From NCBI GenBank assembly GCA_964646605.1, contig CAZYEX010000043.1, forward strand, positions 1 through 53,908: DNA of 53,908 bases, read 5' to 3'. The translations under genes were made by a program, and so were the position numbers. The notes below the pieces were generated by a model. That model had not been told where the DNA came from. It was given only the letters and a program-made list of their open reading frames with translations, and did not search any database. Numbering within the stretch: the stretch's first letter is position 1; the number at the start of each line of letters is the position of its first letter. Source of the DNA: SBAX01 sp964646605 (GTDB lineage Bacteria; Planctomycetota; Phycisphaerae; UBA1845). Positions 7,974 to 15,971 of this stretch are shown here, in pieces.

Positions 7974-9749
7974 ATGGGTTGGGACGCATGGGCGACAATC
8001 GGGGCCGTCGTCCTGGTGCTCACCCTGCTTGCCGTCACCAAGGCCTCCCCCGACCTGATCTTCGTCGGGGCCGTCACCCTACTGATGACCGCCGGCATCC
8101 TCTCCCCCAAGGACGCACTCTCCGGTTTGGCCAACGAAGGCGTCATCACCGTCGGCGTACTGTTCATCGTCGCCGCCGGGCTCCGTGAGACCGGCGCGAT
8201 GTCTTGGGTCGCCCAGCAACTCCTCGGTCGTCCGCGATCCGTATGTCACGCCCAGTTCCGAATGATGGCCCCCGTCGCCGCCATGAGCGCCTTCGTGAAC
8301 AACACGCCCATCGTCTCCATGTGCCTGCCGGTCATCGACGATTGGTCCAAACGCCACCAAATCTCACCCTCGAAACTCATGCTGCCCTTGAGTTACGCGG
8401 CGATCCTCGGCGGCGTCTGCACCCTCATCGGCACGAGCACGAACCTCATCGTCTCCGGGATGCTCTCCGACAGTCCCAACCTGAAAAACCCGCTCAAGCT
8501 TTTCGACCTCGCTTGGGTCGGCGTTCCCGTGGCCGTGATCGGCGTGGGATACATTCTTCTTGTCAGCCGCTGGCTCCTTCCCGATCGCCGCGCCGCCGCC
8601 CGGGCCTTCGACGATCCCAAGGAATACACCGTCGAAATGCTCGTCGAACCGGGCAGCCCCCTGGTCGGCAAGACCATCGAGGAGGCTGGGCTCCGCAGCC
8701 TGCCCAACATGTACCTCATGGAGATCGACCGCGACGGCTCGGTCATCCCCGCGGTCAGTCCGCAGGAACGACTGCATGCCAATGATCGCCTCGTCTTCGT
8801 CGGGGTCGTGGAATCCGTCGTCGAGCTGCAACGCACCCGCGGTCTGAAACCCGCCACCAACCAGGTCTTCAAGCTCGACTCGCCGCGCGTCCGCCGATCG
8901 CTGATCGAGGCCGTCGTTTCCAACTCCTGCCCGCTGGTGGGAAAAACCGTCCGCGAGGGCCGCTTCCGAACCCTCTACAACGCGGCCATCATCGCCGTCC
9001 ATCGCAACGGCGAGCGCATTCACGCCAAGATCGGCGACATCGAGCTCCACGCCGGCGACACCCTCCTTATCGAAGCCCACCCCAACTTCATCGAGCAACA
9101 CCGCAACTCGCGGGATTTCTATCTCGTCAGCCGCATCGAGGGCTTCAGCACTCCCCGCCACGAACGGGCCACGGCCGCGGGCCTCATTTTCCTAGGTATG
9201 ATCCTCGCCGCGGGCACCGGACTCCTCGACATGCTCCACGCCGCCATGCTCGCCGCGGGACTGATGATCCTCACCCGCTGTTGCAACTCGTCTGTAGCGC
9301 GGAACAGCGTCGATTGGCAGGTGCTCGTAGCCATCGCGGCGTCCTTCGGGCTGGGCAAGGCCATGGAAACCACGGGCGCCGCCCGAGAGATCGCCCAGTC
9401 CATGCTCCAACTCGCCGGCGACGACCCCTGGATCGCCTTGGCCGTGATCTATGGGCTCACTGTTCTCTGTACAGAACTGATGAGCAACAACGCCGCCGCC
9501 GTCCTGATGTTTCCCATCGGAGTAGCGACGGCACTGAGCCTGCAAGTCGACTACATGCCCTTCGTCCTGGCCATCATGTACGCCGCGTCGCTCGGCTTCG
9601 CCACGCCGCTGGGATACCAAACGCACCTGATGGTCTATGGCCCCGGCGGATACCGCTTCTCCGACTTCGTCCGGATCGGCGCTCCGTTGGATCTCCTGCT
9701 CGGCGTCGTATGCGTGGTGATGATCCCCTTCATTTGGCCTTTCGCCTGA
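7974..9749 (+). CDS. SLC13-family anion permease with two internal RCK_C domains
   Basis: A 591-residue inner-membrane transporter. The hydrophobic N-terminal half (about 7-200) contains AFVNNTPIV and GTSTNLIVSG. The hydrophobic C-terminal half (about 400-590) contains SNNAAAVLMFP and YAASLGFATPLGYQ. The paired SNN/T-type hairpins are the signature of the DASS/SLC13 group, which moves sulfate, dicarboxylates or phosphate with Na+. Between the halves lie two soluble TrkA-C (RCK_C) units, about 218-290 and 306-385, each with a GSPLVGKT- or CPLVGKT-like start and an H-A-N-D / H-A-G-D turn. Such units bind small ligands and gate transport. The substrate cannot be read from sequence. The architecture matches SAC1-like bacterial permeases often annotated as sulfate or anion transporters. 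Confidence 0.85.
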   Translation: MGWDAWATIGAVVLVLTLLAVTKASPDLIFVGAVTLLMTAGILSPKDALSGLANEGVITVGVLFIVAAGLRETGAMSWVAQQLLGRPRSVCHAQFRMMAPVAAMSAFVNNTPIVSMCLPVIDDWSKRHQISPSKLMLPLSYAAILGGVCTLIGTSTNLIVSGMLSDSPNLKNPLKLFDLAWVGVPVAVIGVGYILLVSRWLLPDRRAAARAFDDPKEYTVEMLVEPGSPLVGKTIEEAGLRSLPNMYLMEIDRDGSVIPAVSPQERLHANDRLVFVGVVESVVELQRTRGLKPATNQVFKLDSPRVRRSLIEAVVSNSCPLVGKTVREGRFRTLYNAAIIAVHRNGERIHAKIGDIELHAGDTLLIEAHPNFIEQHRNSRDFYLVSRIEGFSTPRHERATAAGLIFLGMILAAGTGLLDMLHAAMLAAGLMILTRCCNSSVARNSVDWQVLVAIAASFGLGKAMETTGAAREIAQSMLQLAGDDPWIALAVIYGLTVLCTELMSNNAAAVLMFPIGVATALSLQVDYMPFVLAIMYAASLGFATPLGYQTHLMVYGPGGYRFSDFVRIGAPLDLLLGVVCVVMIPFIWPFA

Positions 9750-9802
9750 CCGATTTTCCTTCGTCGCCCGGCGGATCGTGCTACAATTCGGCATGGGGTC
9801 CA

Positions 9803-10534
9803 ATGGAGGCCACGGTGCCCGAGGCCCAAAACGAAACGGATTCTTGCATGACCGGCCAGTGTGACAACTCGTGGCCCGCAGTCCTTGCCGCAGGGGTGAA
9901 GGCGCAGCGCTTGGTCCCCGACGCGGTTGCCGTGGGGGGCACTGCGGCCGCGCTCTACGCGCACCACCGGGTGTCCCAGGACACGGATCACCTTCTCCCC
10001 TCGCTTCGGACCCAGTTCGACCACGTCCGGGCGACGCTCGAACTTTCCCCCCATTGGCGAACCGCCCGGGTCGAGTCCCCGGTGCTCATTCTCGGAAGCA
10101 TCGACGGAGTCCCCGTCGGATTTCGCCAATCGCGACGCCTCGACCCCATCGCCACACGAACCCTCCAAACCGAGTACGGACCCCTCGTCGTGCCTACGCT
10201 GGACGAGCTGATTGGAATGAAGGGTTACCTTGCCTATGCACGAAACGCGCTTCGCGATTACTTGGACTTCGCGGCCCTTACGCACTGCACCGATGAGCCC
10301 GCGGTTCTTGAGGCGCTGCTCAAGTCCGACCAGCGCTATGGACACTTGCAGACCACGTCTGTCGCGTTGGAGATTGCCAAACGCCTGAGCGATCCTGCCC
10401 CCTACGACCTCGACGACATCGATCTCCACGATTACAAGGGCCTCGCACCGCCATGGCGGTCCTGGGAGATGATCGCCGCGACCTGCCGCAAGCTTGCCGG
10501 GTCCCTGAGTCGTCGCCTGGTCCTGGAAGGCTGA
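9803..10534 (+). CDS. Nucleotidyltransferase-like protein (AbiEii/toxin-like)
   Basis: The 243-residue cytoplasmic protein has the pattern of the minimal nucleotidyltransferase fold used by AbiEii-type toxins: an N-terminal helix, VAVGGTAAALYAHHR, then a variant acidic stretch (SQDTDHLLP) where the active site should lie, a strand VLILGSIDGVPVGF, and TLDELIGMKGYLAYARNALR-DYLD, the helix that follows the core. One of the usual paired Asp positions looks altered, so activity is uncertain. ATG 9803 is used; ATG 9848 is an alternative start. A TACAAT -10-like element at 9782-9787 suggests its own promoter after the transporter gene. The small gene at 10540 begins 5 bp downstream, and that pairing supports a toxin-antitoxin-like module. 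Confidence 0.55.
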   Translation: MEATVPEAQNETDSCMTGQCDNSWPAVLAAGVKAQRLVPDAVAVGGTAAALYAHHRVSQDTDHLLPSLRTQFDHVRATLELSPHWRTARVESPVLILGSIDGVPVGFRQSRRLDPIATRTLQTEYGPLVVPTLDELIGMKGYLAYARNALRDYLDFAALTHCTDEPAVLEALLKSDQRYGHLQTTSVALEIAKRLSDPAPYDLDDIDLHDYKGLAPPWRSWEMIAATCRKLAGSLSRRLVLEG

Positions 10535-10539
10535 AGCAC

Positions 10540-10797
10540 ATGCAACATCGTCATCTGAACGCGACGACCTGGTCACGTGCGGCCGTAGATTCAGCATTGG
10601 AGTATGGAGACCTTCCGGATTGGCGTGAGCTTTTCGCAAACATCCGTGAAGATCGACACTTGGCGGAGACCGTGCTTGCCATCGCCCAGGCCCATCGAGT
10701 GGTCGGTTCGTCGGCGATGGCCGAATCCCTCATCCGCGCCCTATGGCCGGACCTGACGGAATCTCAACCTTCGGCTGAAGGGAGCCGCTCCCCGTGA
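10540..10797 (+). CDS. Small helical partner protein of the nucleotidyltransferase
   Basis: The 85-residue, probably all-helical product contains SALEYGDLPDWRELFANIRE and a second helix pair (ETVLAIAQAHRV, MAESLIRALWP). I recall similar small proteins encoded next to nucleotidyltransferases; in such pairs the small gene often acts as antitoxin or adaptor. The start is ATG 10540 with GGAAGG about 9 nt upstream, inside the end of the preceding gene. Its TGA overlaps the GTG of cstA in the sequence GTGA (10794-10797), so translation of cstA may be coupled to it. The antitoxin role is inferred from gene order and size, not from a recognised domain. Confidence 0.55.
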   Translation: MQHRHLNATTWSRAAVDSALEYGDLPDWRELFANIREDRHLAETVLAIAQAHRVVGSSAMAESLIRALWPDLTESQPSAEGSRSP

Positions 10798-12527
10798 GCC
10801 TGCTGGCGGTTGCGGTCATCTCGGCGCTCTGTCTGATCGCAGCCTATTTCACCTACGGGACGCTCCTCGCCCGCCTGCTTCGACTTGACCCCCACGCCCC
10901 TACGCCAGCCGTCAGTCTTCGCGACGACGTGGACTACCACCCTTTGCAGCCGTCGTCGCTGCTCAACCAACATTTCTCCGCCATCGCCGCCGCGGGGCCC
11001 ATCGTCGGACCCATTCTCGCCGGGGTCATGTTCGGCTGGCTCCCCGCTCTGCTGTGGATCATCCTCGGCGCCATTTTCATCGGCGGCGTCCACGACATCG
11101 CCGCCCTCATCGCCTCCGTCCGCCACAAGGCCCGATCCATCGCCGAAGTCGTCCGCGAACACATGAGCCGCCGCTCTTACGTCCTTTTCCTGCTTTTCGT
11201 CTGGCTGGCCCTGGACTACATCATCGTCGCCTTCACCGACATCACCGCGTCCTCCTTCATCGGGGTCTTGGAACTCGAAAACGGTCAGAGCGTTTCCGGC
11301 GGGGGCATCGCTACGTCGTCCTTCCTCTATCTGCTCCTCCCCGTCGTCATGGGACTGCTGCTGCGATTCACCAGACTGTCTCTGACTACCGCGACGCTGA
11401 TTTTCCTTCCCTTGGTCGGACTTTCCATCTGGATCGGACAGTCCATCCCCTTCGATCTCGCCCAAGTCGTGGGTGTCGAACCCTGGACCGCGCACAAGAT
11501 CTGGAACCTCGCCATTCTCGGGTATTGTCTTCTCGCGTCGCTGGTTCCGATGTGGTGTTTGTTGCAACCTCGCGGACACCTGGGCGGATACTTTCTGTTC
11601 GTGGCCTTGGTGGGCGGAACGCTAGGCTTGGTCCTCAGCGGCGAAAAGGCTCAGTTTCCCGCCTTCACCGACTGGTCCACGCCCCAGGGCCAACCTTTGT
11701 TTCCGCTCCTGTTCATCACCATCGCCTGCGGGGCGTGTTCGGGTTTTCACGCCGTGGTGGCCTCCGGCACCACCTCGAAACAGTTGCGCCGCGAGACGGA
11801 CGCGAAGGTCATTGGTTACGGGGCCATGCTCATGGAGGCCATGGTCGCCTTCGTCTCCCTCAGTTGTGTCATGCGCCTGACACCCGACTCCCCGCTTCTT
11901 ACCGGCGGTCCCAAGCCCAACTTCCTCTACGCCCAGGGAATCGGCAGCTTCCTCGGCGTTTTGGGCATTCCCGCGGCGCTGGGGGTTTCCTTCGGATTGA
12001 TGGCCTTTACGACCTTCGTCTACGACACTCTCGACGTGTGTACGCGCCTGGGCCGCTACATCGTCCAAGAGCTCACCGGCTGGCGCGGACGTTTCGGAAA
12101 AATCTTCGCGGCCCTGGTCACCGTCGGCGTCCCCATCCCCTTCCTTCTGCAACGCTCCGTGGACGCCGCGGGCAAGCCCGTCCCCGTCTGGCGGGTCTTC
12201 TGGGATTTGTTCGGGGCCAGCAACCAACTCCTCGCCGCCTTGACGTTGATCGGGCTGACCGTCTGGTTGTGGCGAACGCGGCGGGCGGTGTGGGTCTTTT
12301 ATGTCTTGGGACTGCCCACCGTCTTCATGTACGTGATGAGCCTGTGGGCGTTGGTGCGAATCATCCGCGTGGATATCGCCACCCACGGCCTGGGCGCGAG
12401 CCCCATCCCCTGGGTCGCCATGATCCTCGTCGTCCTGGCCGTCCTCATGGTCATCGACGCCATCCTCGTCTTCGTCGGCCCCTCCGTTTCCCCTCCCTCC
12501 CCACGCCTCGAAGCCGCGGCAGCGTGA
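10794..12527 (+). CDS. cstA: Carbon starvation protein CstA-family peptide/pyruvate transporter
   Basis: A 577-residue polytopic inner-membrane protein with about 14-16 hydrophobic segments. Recognisable family blocks are YHPLQPSSLLNQHFSAIAAA, AGPIVGPILAGVMFGWLPA, FIGGVHDIAALIASVRHKA, FTDITASSF and GACSGFHAVVASGTTSKQL, the last being the most conserved CstA segment. CstA proteins import peptides and, in some enterobacteria, pyruvate, usually induced by carbon limitation. This is the shorter form (about 570 residues rather than 700), lacking the C-terminal extension of E. coli CstA. The GTG start overlaps the preceding stop (GTGA), with GGGAG about 8 nt upstream. The link to a toxin-antitoxin-like pair is unusual. 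Confidence 0.92.
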   Translation: MSLLAVAVISALCLIAAYFTYGTLLARLLRLDPHAPTPAVSLRDDVDYHPLQPSSLLNQHFSAIAAAGPIVGPILAGVMFGWLPALLWIILGAIFIGGVHDIAALIASVRHKARSIAEVVREHMSRRSYVLFLLFVWLALDYIIVAFTDITASSFIGVLELENGQSVSGGGIATSSFLYLLLPVVMGLLLRFTRLSLTTATLIFLPLVGLSIWIGQSIPFDLAQVVGVEPWTAHKIWNLAILGYCLLASLVPMWCLLQPRGHLGGYFLFVALVGGTLGLVLSGEKAQFPAFTDWSTPQGQPLFPLLFITIACGACSGFHAVVASGTTSKQLRRETDAKVIGYGAMLMEAMVAFVSLSCVMRLTPDSPLLTGGPKPNFLYAQGIGSFLGVLGIPAALGVSFGLMAFTTFVYDTLDVCTRLGRYIVQELTGWRGRFGKIFAALVTVGVPIPFLLQRSVDAAGKPVPVWRVFWDLFGASNQLLAALTLIGLTVWLWRTRRAVWVFYVLGLPTVFMYVMSLWALVRIIRVDIATHGLGASPIPWVAMILVVLAVLMVIDAILVFVGPSVSPPSPRLEAAAA

Positions 12528-12600
12528 CGGGCGAAGCCCAAGGCGCGAGCGAGACGATCGCAGTGCCAATTGTCGATTGGGGGGAGGGGAAAGTCGGTAA

Positions 12601-12617
12601 GGTCCGCTGTTCGGACC
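12601..12617. repeat. Short palindrome, copy 1
   Basis: The sequence GGTCCGCTGTTCGGACC has GGTCCG/CGGACC arms. A near-identical 17-mer (one base different) occurs on the minus strand at 27176-27192. The copies lie just after cstA and just after the MsbA-like gene, which suggests a dispersed palindromic or terminator-like element. Confidence 0.45.
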
Positions 12618-12800
12618 GGGACGCAACCCGGGCGCCGGTTTTCAACCGATCGTCGTGGCCTCAGCGGACCCCTCGCGGACCGGTTTGCGCAACCCCACCC
12701 GAAGCGGCTGAACGGGAGCACTGTTCACGGAACAACAGCACACACTGTCAGTTCGACCTCGCCTCGCGGAGTCCAAGTACATCGGTGTGACGCGACTTGA

Positions 12801-13541
12801 CTAGAGCCGAACGACCCCCGCACTCTGGATCGAACGACTCACGTGAAGGCGAAAATGTTCAAATGACGCGTGAGGGATGTCGTCGCCCACGCGCCACGCC
12901 GAAAGAGGTGTAATCCCCCCGCCACGGGGCCTCAACTCGCTCTTCTCCCAGACCTTGATGTCGTGCAAAGTATAGACGGAACGGTCCAGCAGCGCGACGA
13001 TGAACATGGGTCCCAGCTGGGAAAAAAGGGACCGGTGCTTGGCGACGAATTCATGTCCGGCGGCCATGTCCCATGGCTTGGAACGCACAAGAAACATGTG
13101 TTGGGAATATGGGCGGATGTCGGAGCCGTAACCCTTCAAGTACTGTTTCCACACGCGCGAGGCTCGCCGTAGGACGTCGCTATCGGGTTTCGTGGCTACG
13201 TTCTCCAACTGGGACATCGCGACGCGCCAGGAGTACGACGTGACGAAACGGTGAACGCGATCATCATACGGAACCGTCCCGTGACCAGAGTCTTCCCGGC
13301 AGAGGTCGTAAAACAAGGCGCCCTGCCGCTCAAGGCCCCCGAGGGTTTGGTTATCGCATTGGGCACAAAACCATCGATATTTCAACTGACGGTTGGTCAA
13401 TCGACTGCTTGGGAGATCGACGAAACTCCCACCCGTTTTCTGGTCTGCTAGCGTCCGCTTGTAGACGAACGACGGAATGAGGTGTCCTTCGACGAGTCGT
13501 TCGTAAGCATTGCAGAGACGACACTTTCCCCGCTCATTCAT
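12801..13541 (-). CDS. Hypothetical protein with HNH-like Cys/His metal motif
   Basis: The 246-residue product starts at ATG 13541; the open frame to 13721 is merely translation of the palindromic repeats. Near the N-terminus is CRLC (residues 8-11), then EGHLIPSFVYKR, and about 50 residues later WFCAQCDN. The C-x2-C, His-Ile/Leu-Pro, C-x2-C arrangement resembles zinc-bound HNH/treble-clef proteins that begin with a C-x2-C and H-x-IP segment. The second half (HRFVTSYSWRVAMSQ, PYSQHMFLVRS, MFIVALLDRS) has no recognised fold. A nuclease or nucleic-acid binding role is possible, but the catalytic residues cannot be confirmed. The gene is alone on its strand between cstA and the repeat island, suggesting horizontal acquisition. 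Confidence 0.6.
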   Translation of the reverse strand: MNERGKCRLCNAYERLVEGHLIPSFVYKRTLADQKTGGSFVDLPSSRLTNRQLKYRWFCAQCDNQTLGGLERQGALFYDLCREDSGHGTVPYDDRVHRFVTSYSWRVAMSQLENVATKPDSDVLRRASRVWKQYLKGYGSDIRPYSQHMFLVRSKPWDMAAGHEFVAKHRSLFSQLGPMFIVALLDRSVYTLHDIKVWEKSELRPRGGGITPLSAWRVGDDIPHASFEHFRLHVSRSIQSAGVVRL

Positions 13542-13671
13542 CCGCGCGCCTCCATCCGATTCCTGCCTCCTGGCGAGTGAGCCCGCGGAGTCGCAGAGGG
13601 TGAATGGTTGCGCGGGCCAGGATGTGGGGTTTCGGTTTTTCGCAGAGGAATTGCAGGCGCGGGTGTTGGGA

Positions 13672-13726
13672 GGCAAAGAGAATCTTTGCACTCCCCACCA
13701 CGGCAAAGAGAATCTTTGCACTCCCC
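13672..13726. repeat. Composite palindromic repeat, copy A (two units)
   Basis: Two identical 25-nt units lie at 13672-13696 and 13702-13726, 30 nt apart. Each is an imperfect hairpin (GGCAAAGA / TCTTTGC) followed by ACTCCCC. The second unit is trailed by GTTCTTGAGG (13727-13736). The same organisation recurs at 13966-14031. The paired-hairpin layout resembles REP/BIME elements. Confidence 0.75.
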
Positions 13727-13736
13727 GTTCTTGAGG

Positions 13737-13965
13737 AGGATCGGCACCGAACGTGTGGCTTCGGGAAGGATGTTTTCAGCGACCATGGGTCGTGATTCCG
13801 TCACCCGTCAGCGCCCGATTGTACGGGGGCGTGACCGGTCACGCGAGGGCCCGCCAGGCCCGTTGGGCGCGGTGTATGGAAACGGTTGCGGAATCAAGGG
13901 TGTGAAGTGTTCCATGGCTCACAGCGCAGTCGGGGGCTTGCCGCGGGGAGGGGCGTATTCTTGGG
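13737..13965. other. Spacer between the two composite repeats, no gene seen
   Basis: This 229-bp segment separates repeat copies A and B. Frames through it are Arg/Gly-rich and unlike real proteins. It contains GTGACCGGTCACG at about 13829-13841, a short palindrome. I see no promoter or RNA gene. Confidence 0.4.
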
Positions 13966-14021
13966 GTGCAAAGAGGATCTTTGCACTCCCCGACGCGGCA
14001 AAGAGAGTCTTTGCCCTCCCC
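13966..14021. repeat. Composite palindromic repeat, copy B (two units)
   Basis: The first unit (13966-13991) has perfect 9-bp arms GTGCAAAGA/TCTTTGCAC around GGA, then CTCCCC. The second (13997-14021) has perfect 8-bp arms GGCAAAGA/TCTTTGCC around GAG, then CTCCCC. GTTCCTGAGG follows at 14022-14031, as after copy A. Base changes in one arm are matched in the other (GTGC with GCAC, GGC with GCC), which supports selection for pairing. The copy ends about 16 bp from the stop of the membrane fusion protein gene. Confidence 0.75.
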
Positions 14022-14047
14022 GTTCCTGAGGTAGAGGATTTCGCGGC

Positions 14048-15628
14048 TTACCAGGCGAATGAAGCAAAAACGGGAACTTCGCGGGCTTGCACAGCCTGCG
14101 TGTCGCCGAGCGTGCCGACGGCGAGGATGGGGACGAACCTCGAAGCGGGAGGATCTGCGGAGGCCGGCGACGGCGTGAGTGAACGTGCCGAGGTGACACG
14201 CACGTCCTCGCGCAGGCGTAGTTTCATTCCCACCACCGGCTTGGTCAGCGGCGAGACGATCACCCGCTCTCCGGGGCCGAGTTCGCAAACCTGCCCGTCG
14301 TCGCGGCCCTTGTAGTTGACCAGCACGCGGTCGCCGACGGTGCGAAGAATGGGCACGTCCCGCCGTGCCAACCGGCCGGCACCTGGTTCCGCCGACTGCG
14401 GATCGGGCTCGAACACATACACCCAGCGGTTCTCGTGGATCGCGTGCCGCGGAACCAGAAGCGCTTCGTCCAACAACTTCGCGGGCAGTTCTGTTCTGCA
14501 ATACATCCCGATGGACAAGCTCGAACGGGCGGCCTCGCTTGCACTGCCCTCGGTCGAGGCCGTCGCCACCATGTCGATTTGCCGGACCTCGACCACCATC
14601 CGCGCCGTCCGCGTGGCCTCGTCCACCCGCTCGAACCGAGTCACCCGACCCGTCCAGCTCAAGTCCTGCCCGTGAACCGACCATTTCACCGTGACATCCG
14701 GCGAATCTGCGTGATCCAAGCCGTTCAGCGCCTCGGGACGGATGGCCTCCGCCAGCCAACGAAGCTCGCGCGGATCGATCCCCACGGAAATCTCGAAGGC
14801 CTCCATGTCCGTCAACGTGGCGATCGAGAAGTGCGCCGTGACGACCTGCGCCTTGTACGCCTGCACCGACTCCACGCGGGCCTCGAAGGGGCAGCGGATT
14901 TTGGAGTTCTCCAGATCATGCTGGGCCAGCGACTGTCGCGCCCGGGCCGCCTCCAGTTGGGCTTGCGTCTCCTCGCGCAGGTGCGGGACCATCGACCGCT
15001 GACTGGTGAGCTCGACGACCGCGCCCTTTTGTCGCAGATACTTCTGTTGGGTAAGGTCCACGTCGCGCTGCGTGCCGACCTTCTCGCCCTCGTAAAGCTG
15101 CTTGACTGTGCGGAAATCTTCCTCGTCGATGGCCAGCATGGCCTCGGCGTTGGCGACGCGGGCCTCGAGGTTGGCCAGCTCCTGATCGTGCCGCTGCCCG
15201 GCCGCCTCCAACGCCCGGACCTCGGCCTCCGCCTGCCGAACCCGCGCCGTATAGACCGTCGGGTCGATCTCAAACAAAAGCTCGCCCTTGGGGATGACCT
15301 TCCCCTGGGCGAGGTCAGGATGCACTTGGACAAGTCGACCGCTAACCTGCGGAACGATGTTGACTTGGTGCTTGGGCCGGACCGACCCGTGGCCGATCAC
15401 CGGGCTGCGCTCGGTCTGTGCCGCGACTTCGACGACCGCGACCTCCAGACCGCGATCCGCCTGCACCCGTTTGCCTGGAATGGGCCTGCTGGAGACAAGC
15501 CACCCGTACGCAGTGGCACCCAGCCCAACGAAAAAGACGATGCCACCCAGGACGACCCAACGTCTCGTTTTTTCAAGCGATTGACTGATCGGCGAACCTC
15601 CCTTGGTAGAGTCTACAAAGTCCGACAC
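14048..15628 (-). CDS. RND/HlyD-type membrane fusion (periplasmic adaptor) protein
   Basis: A 526-residue inner-membrane-anchored adaptor. One membrane segment lies at about 24-46; then comes the first half of a lipoyl/barrel-sandwich domain (VNIVPQVSGRLVQVHPDLAQGKVIPKGELLFEID, here split by the usual hairpin), then a long alpha-helical coiled coil (about 130-240, EAEVRALEAAGQRHDQELAN). The second lipoyl half follows (KIRCPFEARVESVQ), then beta-barrel and membrane-proximal domains. Such proteins connect an inner-membrane pump to an outer-membrane channel. No RND pump or TolC gene lies on either side: downstream are the palindromic repeats. The C-terminal 45 residues are Ser/Pro-rich and non-conserved in appearance. 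The GTG start lies inside a palindrome (15620-15637). Confidence 0.85.
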   Translation of the reverse strand: MSDFVDSTKGGSPISQSLEKTRRWVVLGGIVFFVGLGATAYGWLVSSRPIPGKRVQADRGLEVAVVEVAAQTERSPVIGHGSVRPKHQVNIVPQVSGRLVQVHPDLAQGKVIPKGELLFEIDPTVYTARVRQAEAEVRALEAAGQRHDQELANLEARVANAEAMLAIDEEDFRTVKQLYEGEKVGTQRDVDLTQQKYLRQKGAVVELTSQRSMVPHLREETQAQLEAARARQSLAQHDLENSKIRCPFEARVESVQAYKAQVVTAHFSIATLTDMEAFEISVGIDPRELRWLAEAIRPEALNGLDHADSPDVTVKWSVHGQDLSWTGRVTRFERVDEATRTARMVVEVRQIDMVATASTEGSASEAARSSLSIGMYCRTELPAKLLDEALLVPRHAIHENRWVYVFEPDPQSAEPGAGRLARRDVPILRTVGDRVLVNYKGRDDGQVCELGPGERVIVSPLTKPVVGMKLRLREDVRVTSARSLTPSPASADPPASRFVPILAVGTLGDTQAVQAREVPVFASFAW

Positions 15629-15637
15629 TTATCGGAC
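15620..15637. promoter_or_regulatory. Palindrome covering the start codon of the fusion-protein gene
   Basis: GTCCGA-cactta-TCGGAC is a perfect 6-bp inverted repeat with a 6-nt centre. The GTG start codon (15628-15626, minus strand) sits in the centre. It could be a repressor operator or an mRNA hairpin limiting translation; nothing else supports either. Confidence 0.35.
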
Positions 15638-15971
15638 TTACCAAAATTCCCGACTCGAAAGTTGTCCGGCACCTTTCCCCAGTGCGTTCCCGACCGCTCA
15701 GGACTCATAACCTCGCGCCGGACCGCCGCTATCATTCGTCCAAGTCGTCCCCGTGTCAACCCGCTGCGCGTACCCGAAATGCGGGTTGGCTATGGAGTTT
15801 CCCCCCGGACGCCTGTATATCGGACGCCCGACCCATCGAGACGAGGCTTGTTACATTCCAGCTCCACGGTTGAACCGGTCCCGGCGGCAGTGGGTGCGGA
15901 TGCGTTAAGCCCGTGGGCTCGTTTGCGGAACCGGGGAGCGCCTTCGAGAATGCGCCCCGGGAGAATCACCT
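15638..15971. other. Divergent intergenic region, nothing firm
   Basis: 334 bp separate the divergent membrane-fusion and sulfotransferase genes. No RNA gene or strong promoter was recognised. A ribosome site GGGAGAA lies at 15959-15965 before the sulfotransferase ATG. Confidence 0.4.

Noticed and set aside
9281..9802. N-terminal extension of the nucleotidyltransferase frame to 9281
   Set aside because: It lies inside the SLC13 coding sequence in another frame and lacks any domain.
13672..14021. CRISPR array
   Set aside because: Only two units occur per copy, spacers are 5 bp, units are palindromic and no cas gene is near; it is a paired palindromic repeat.
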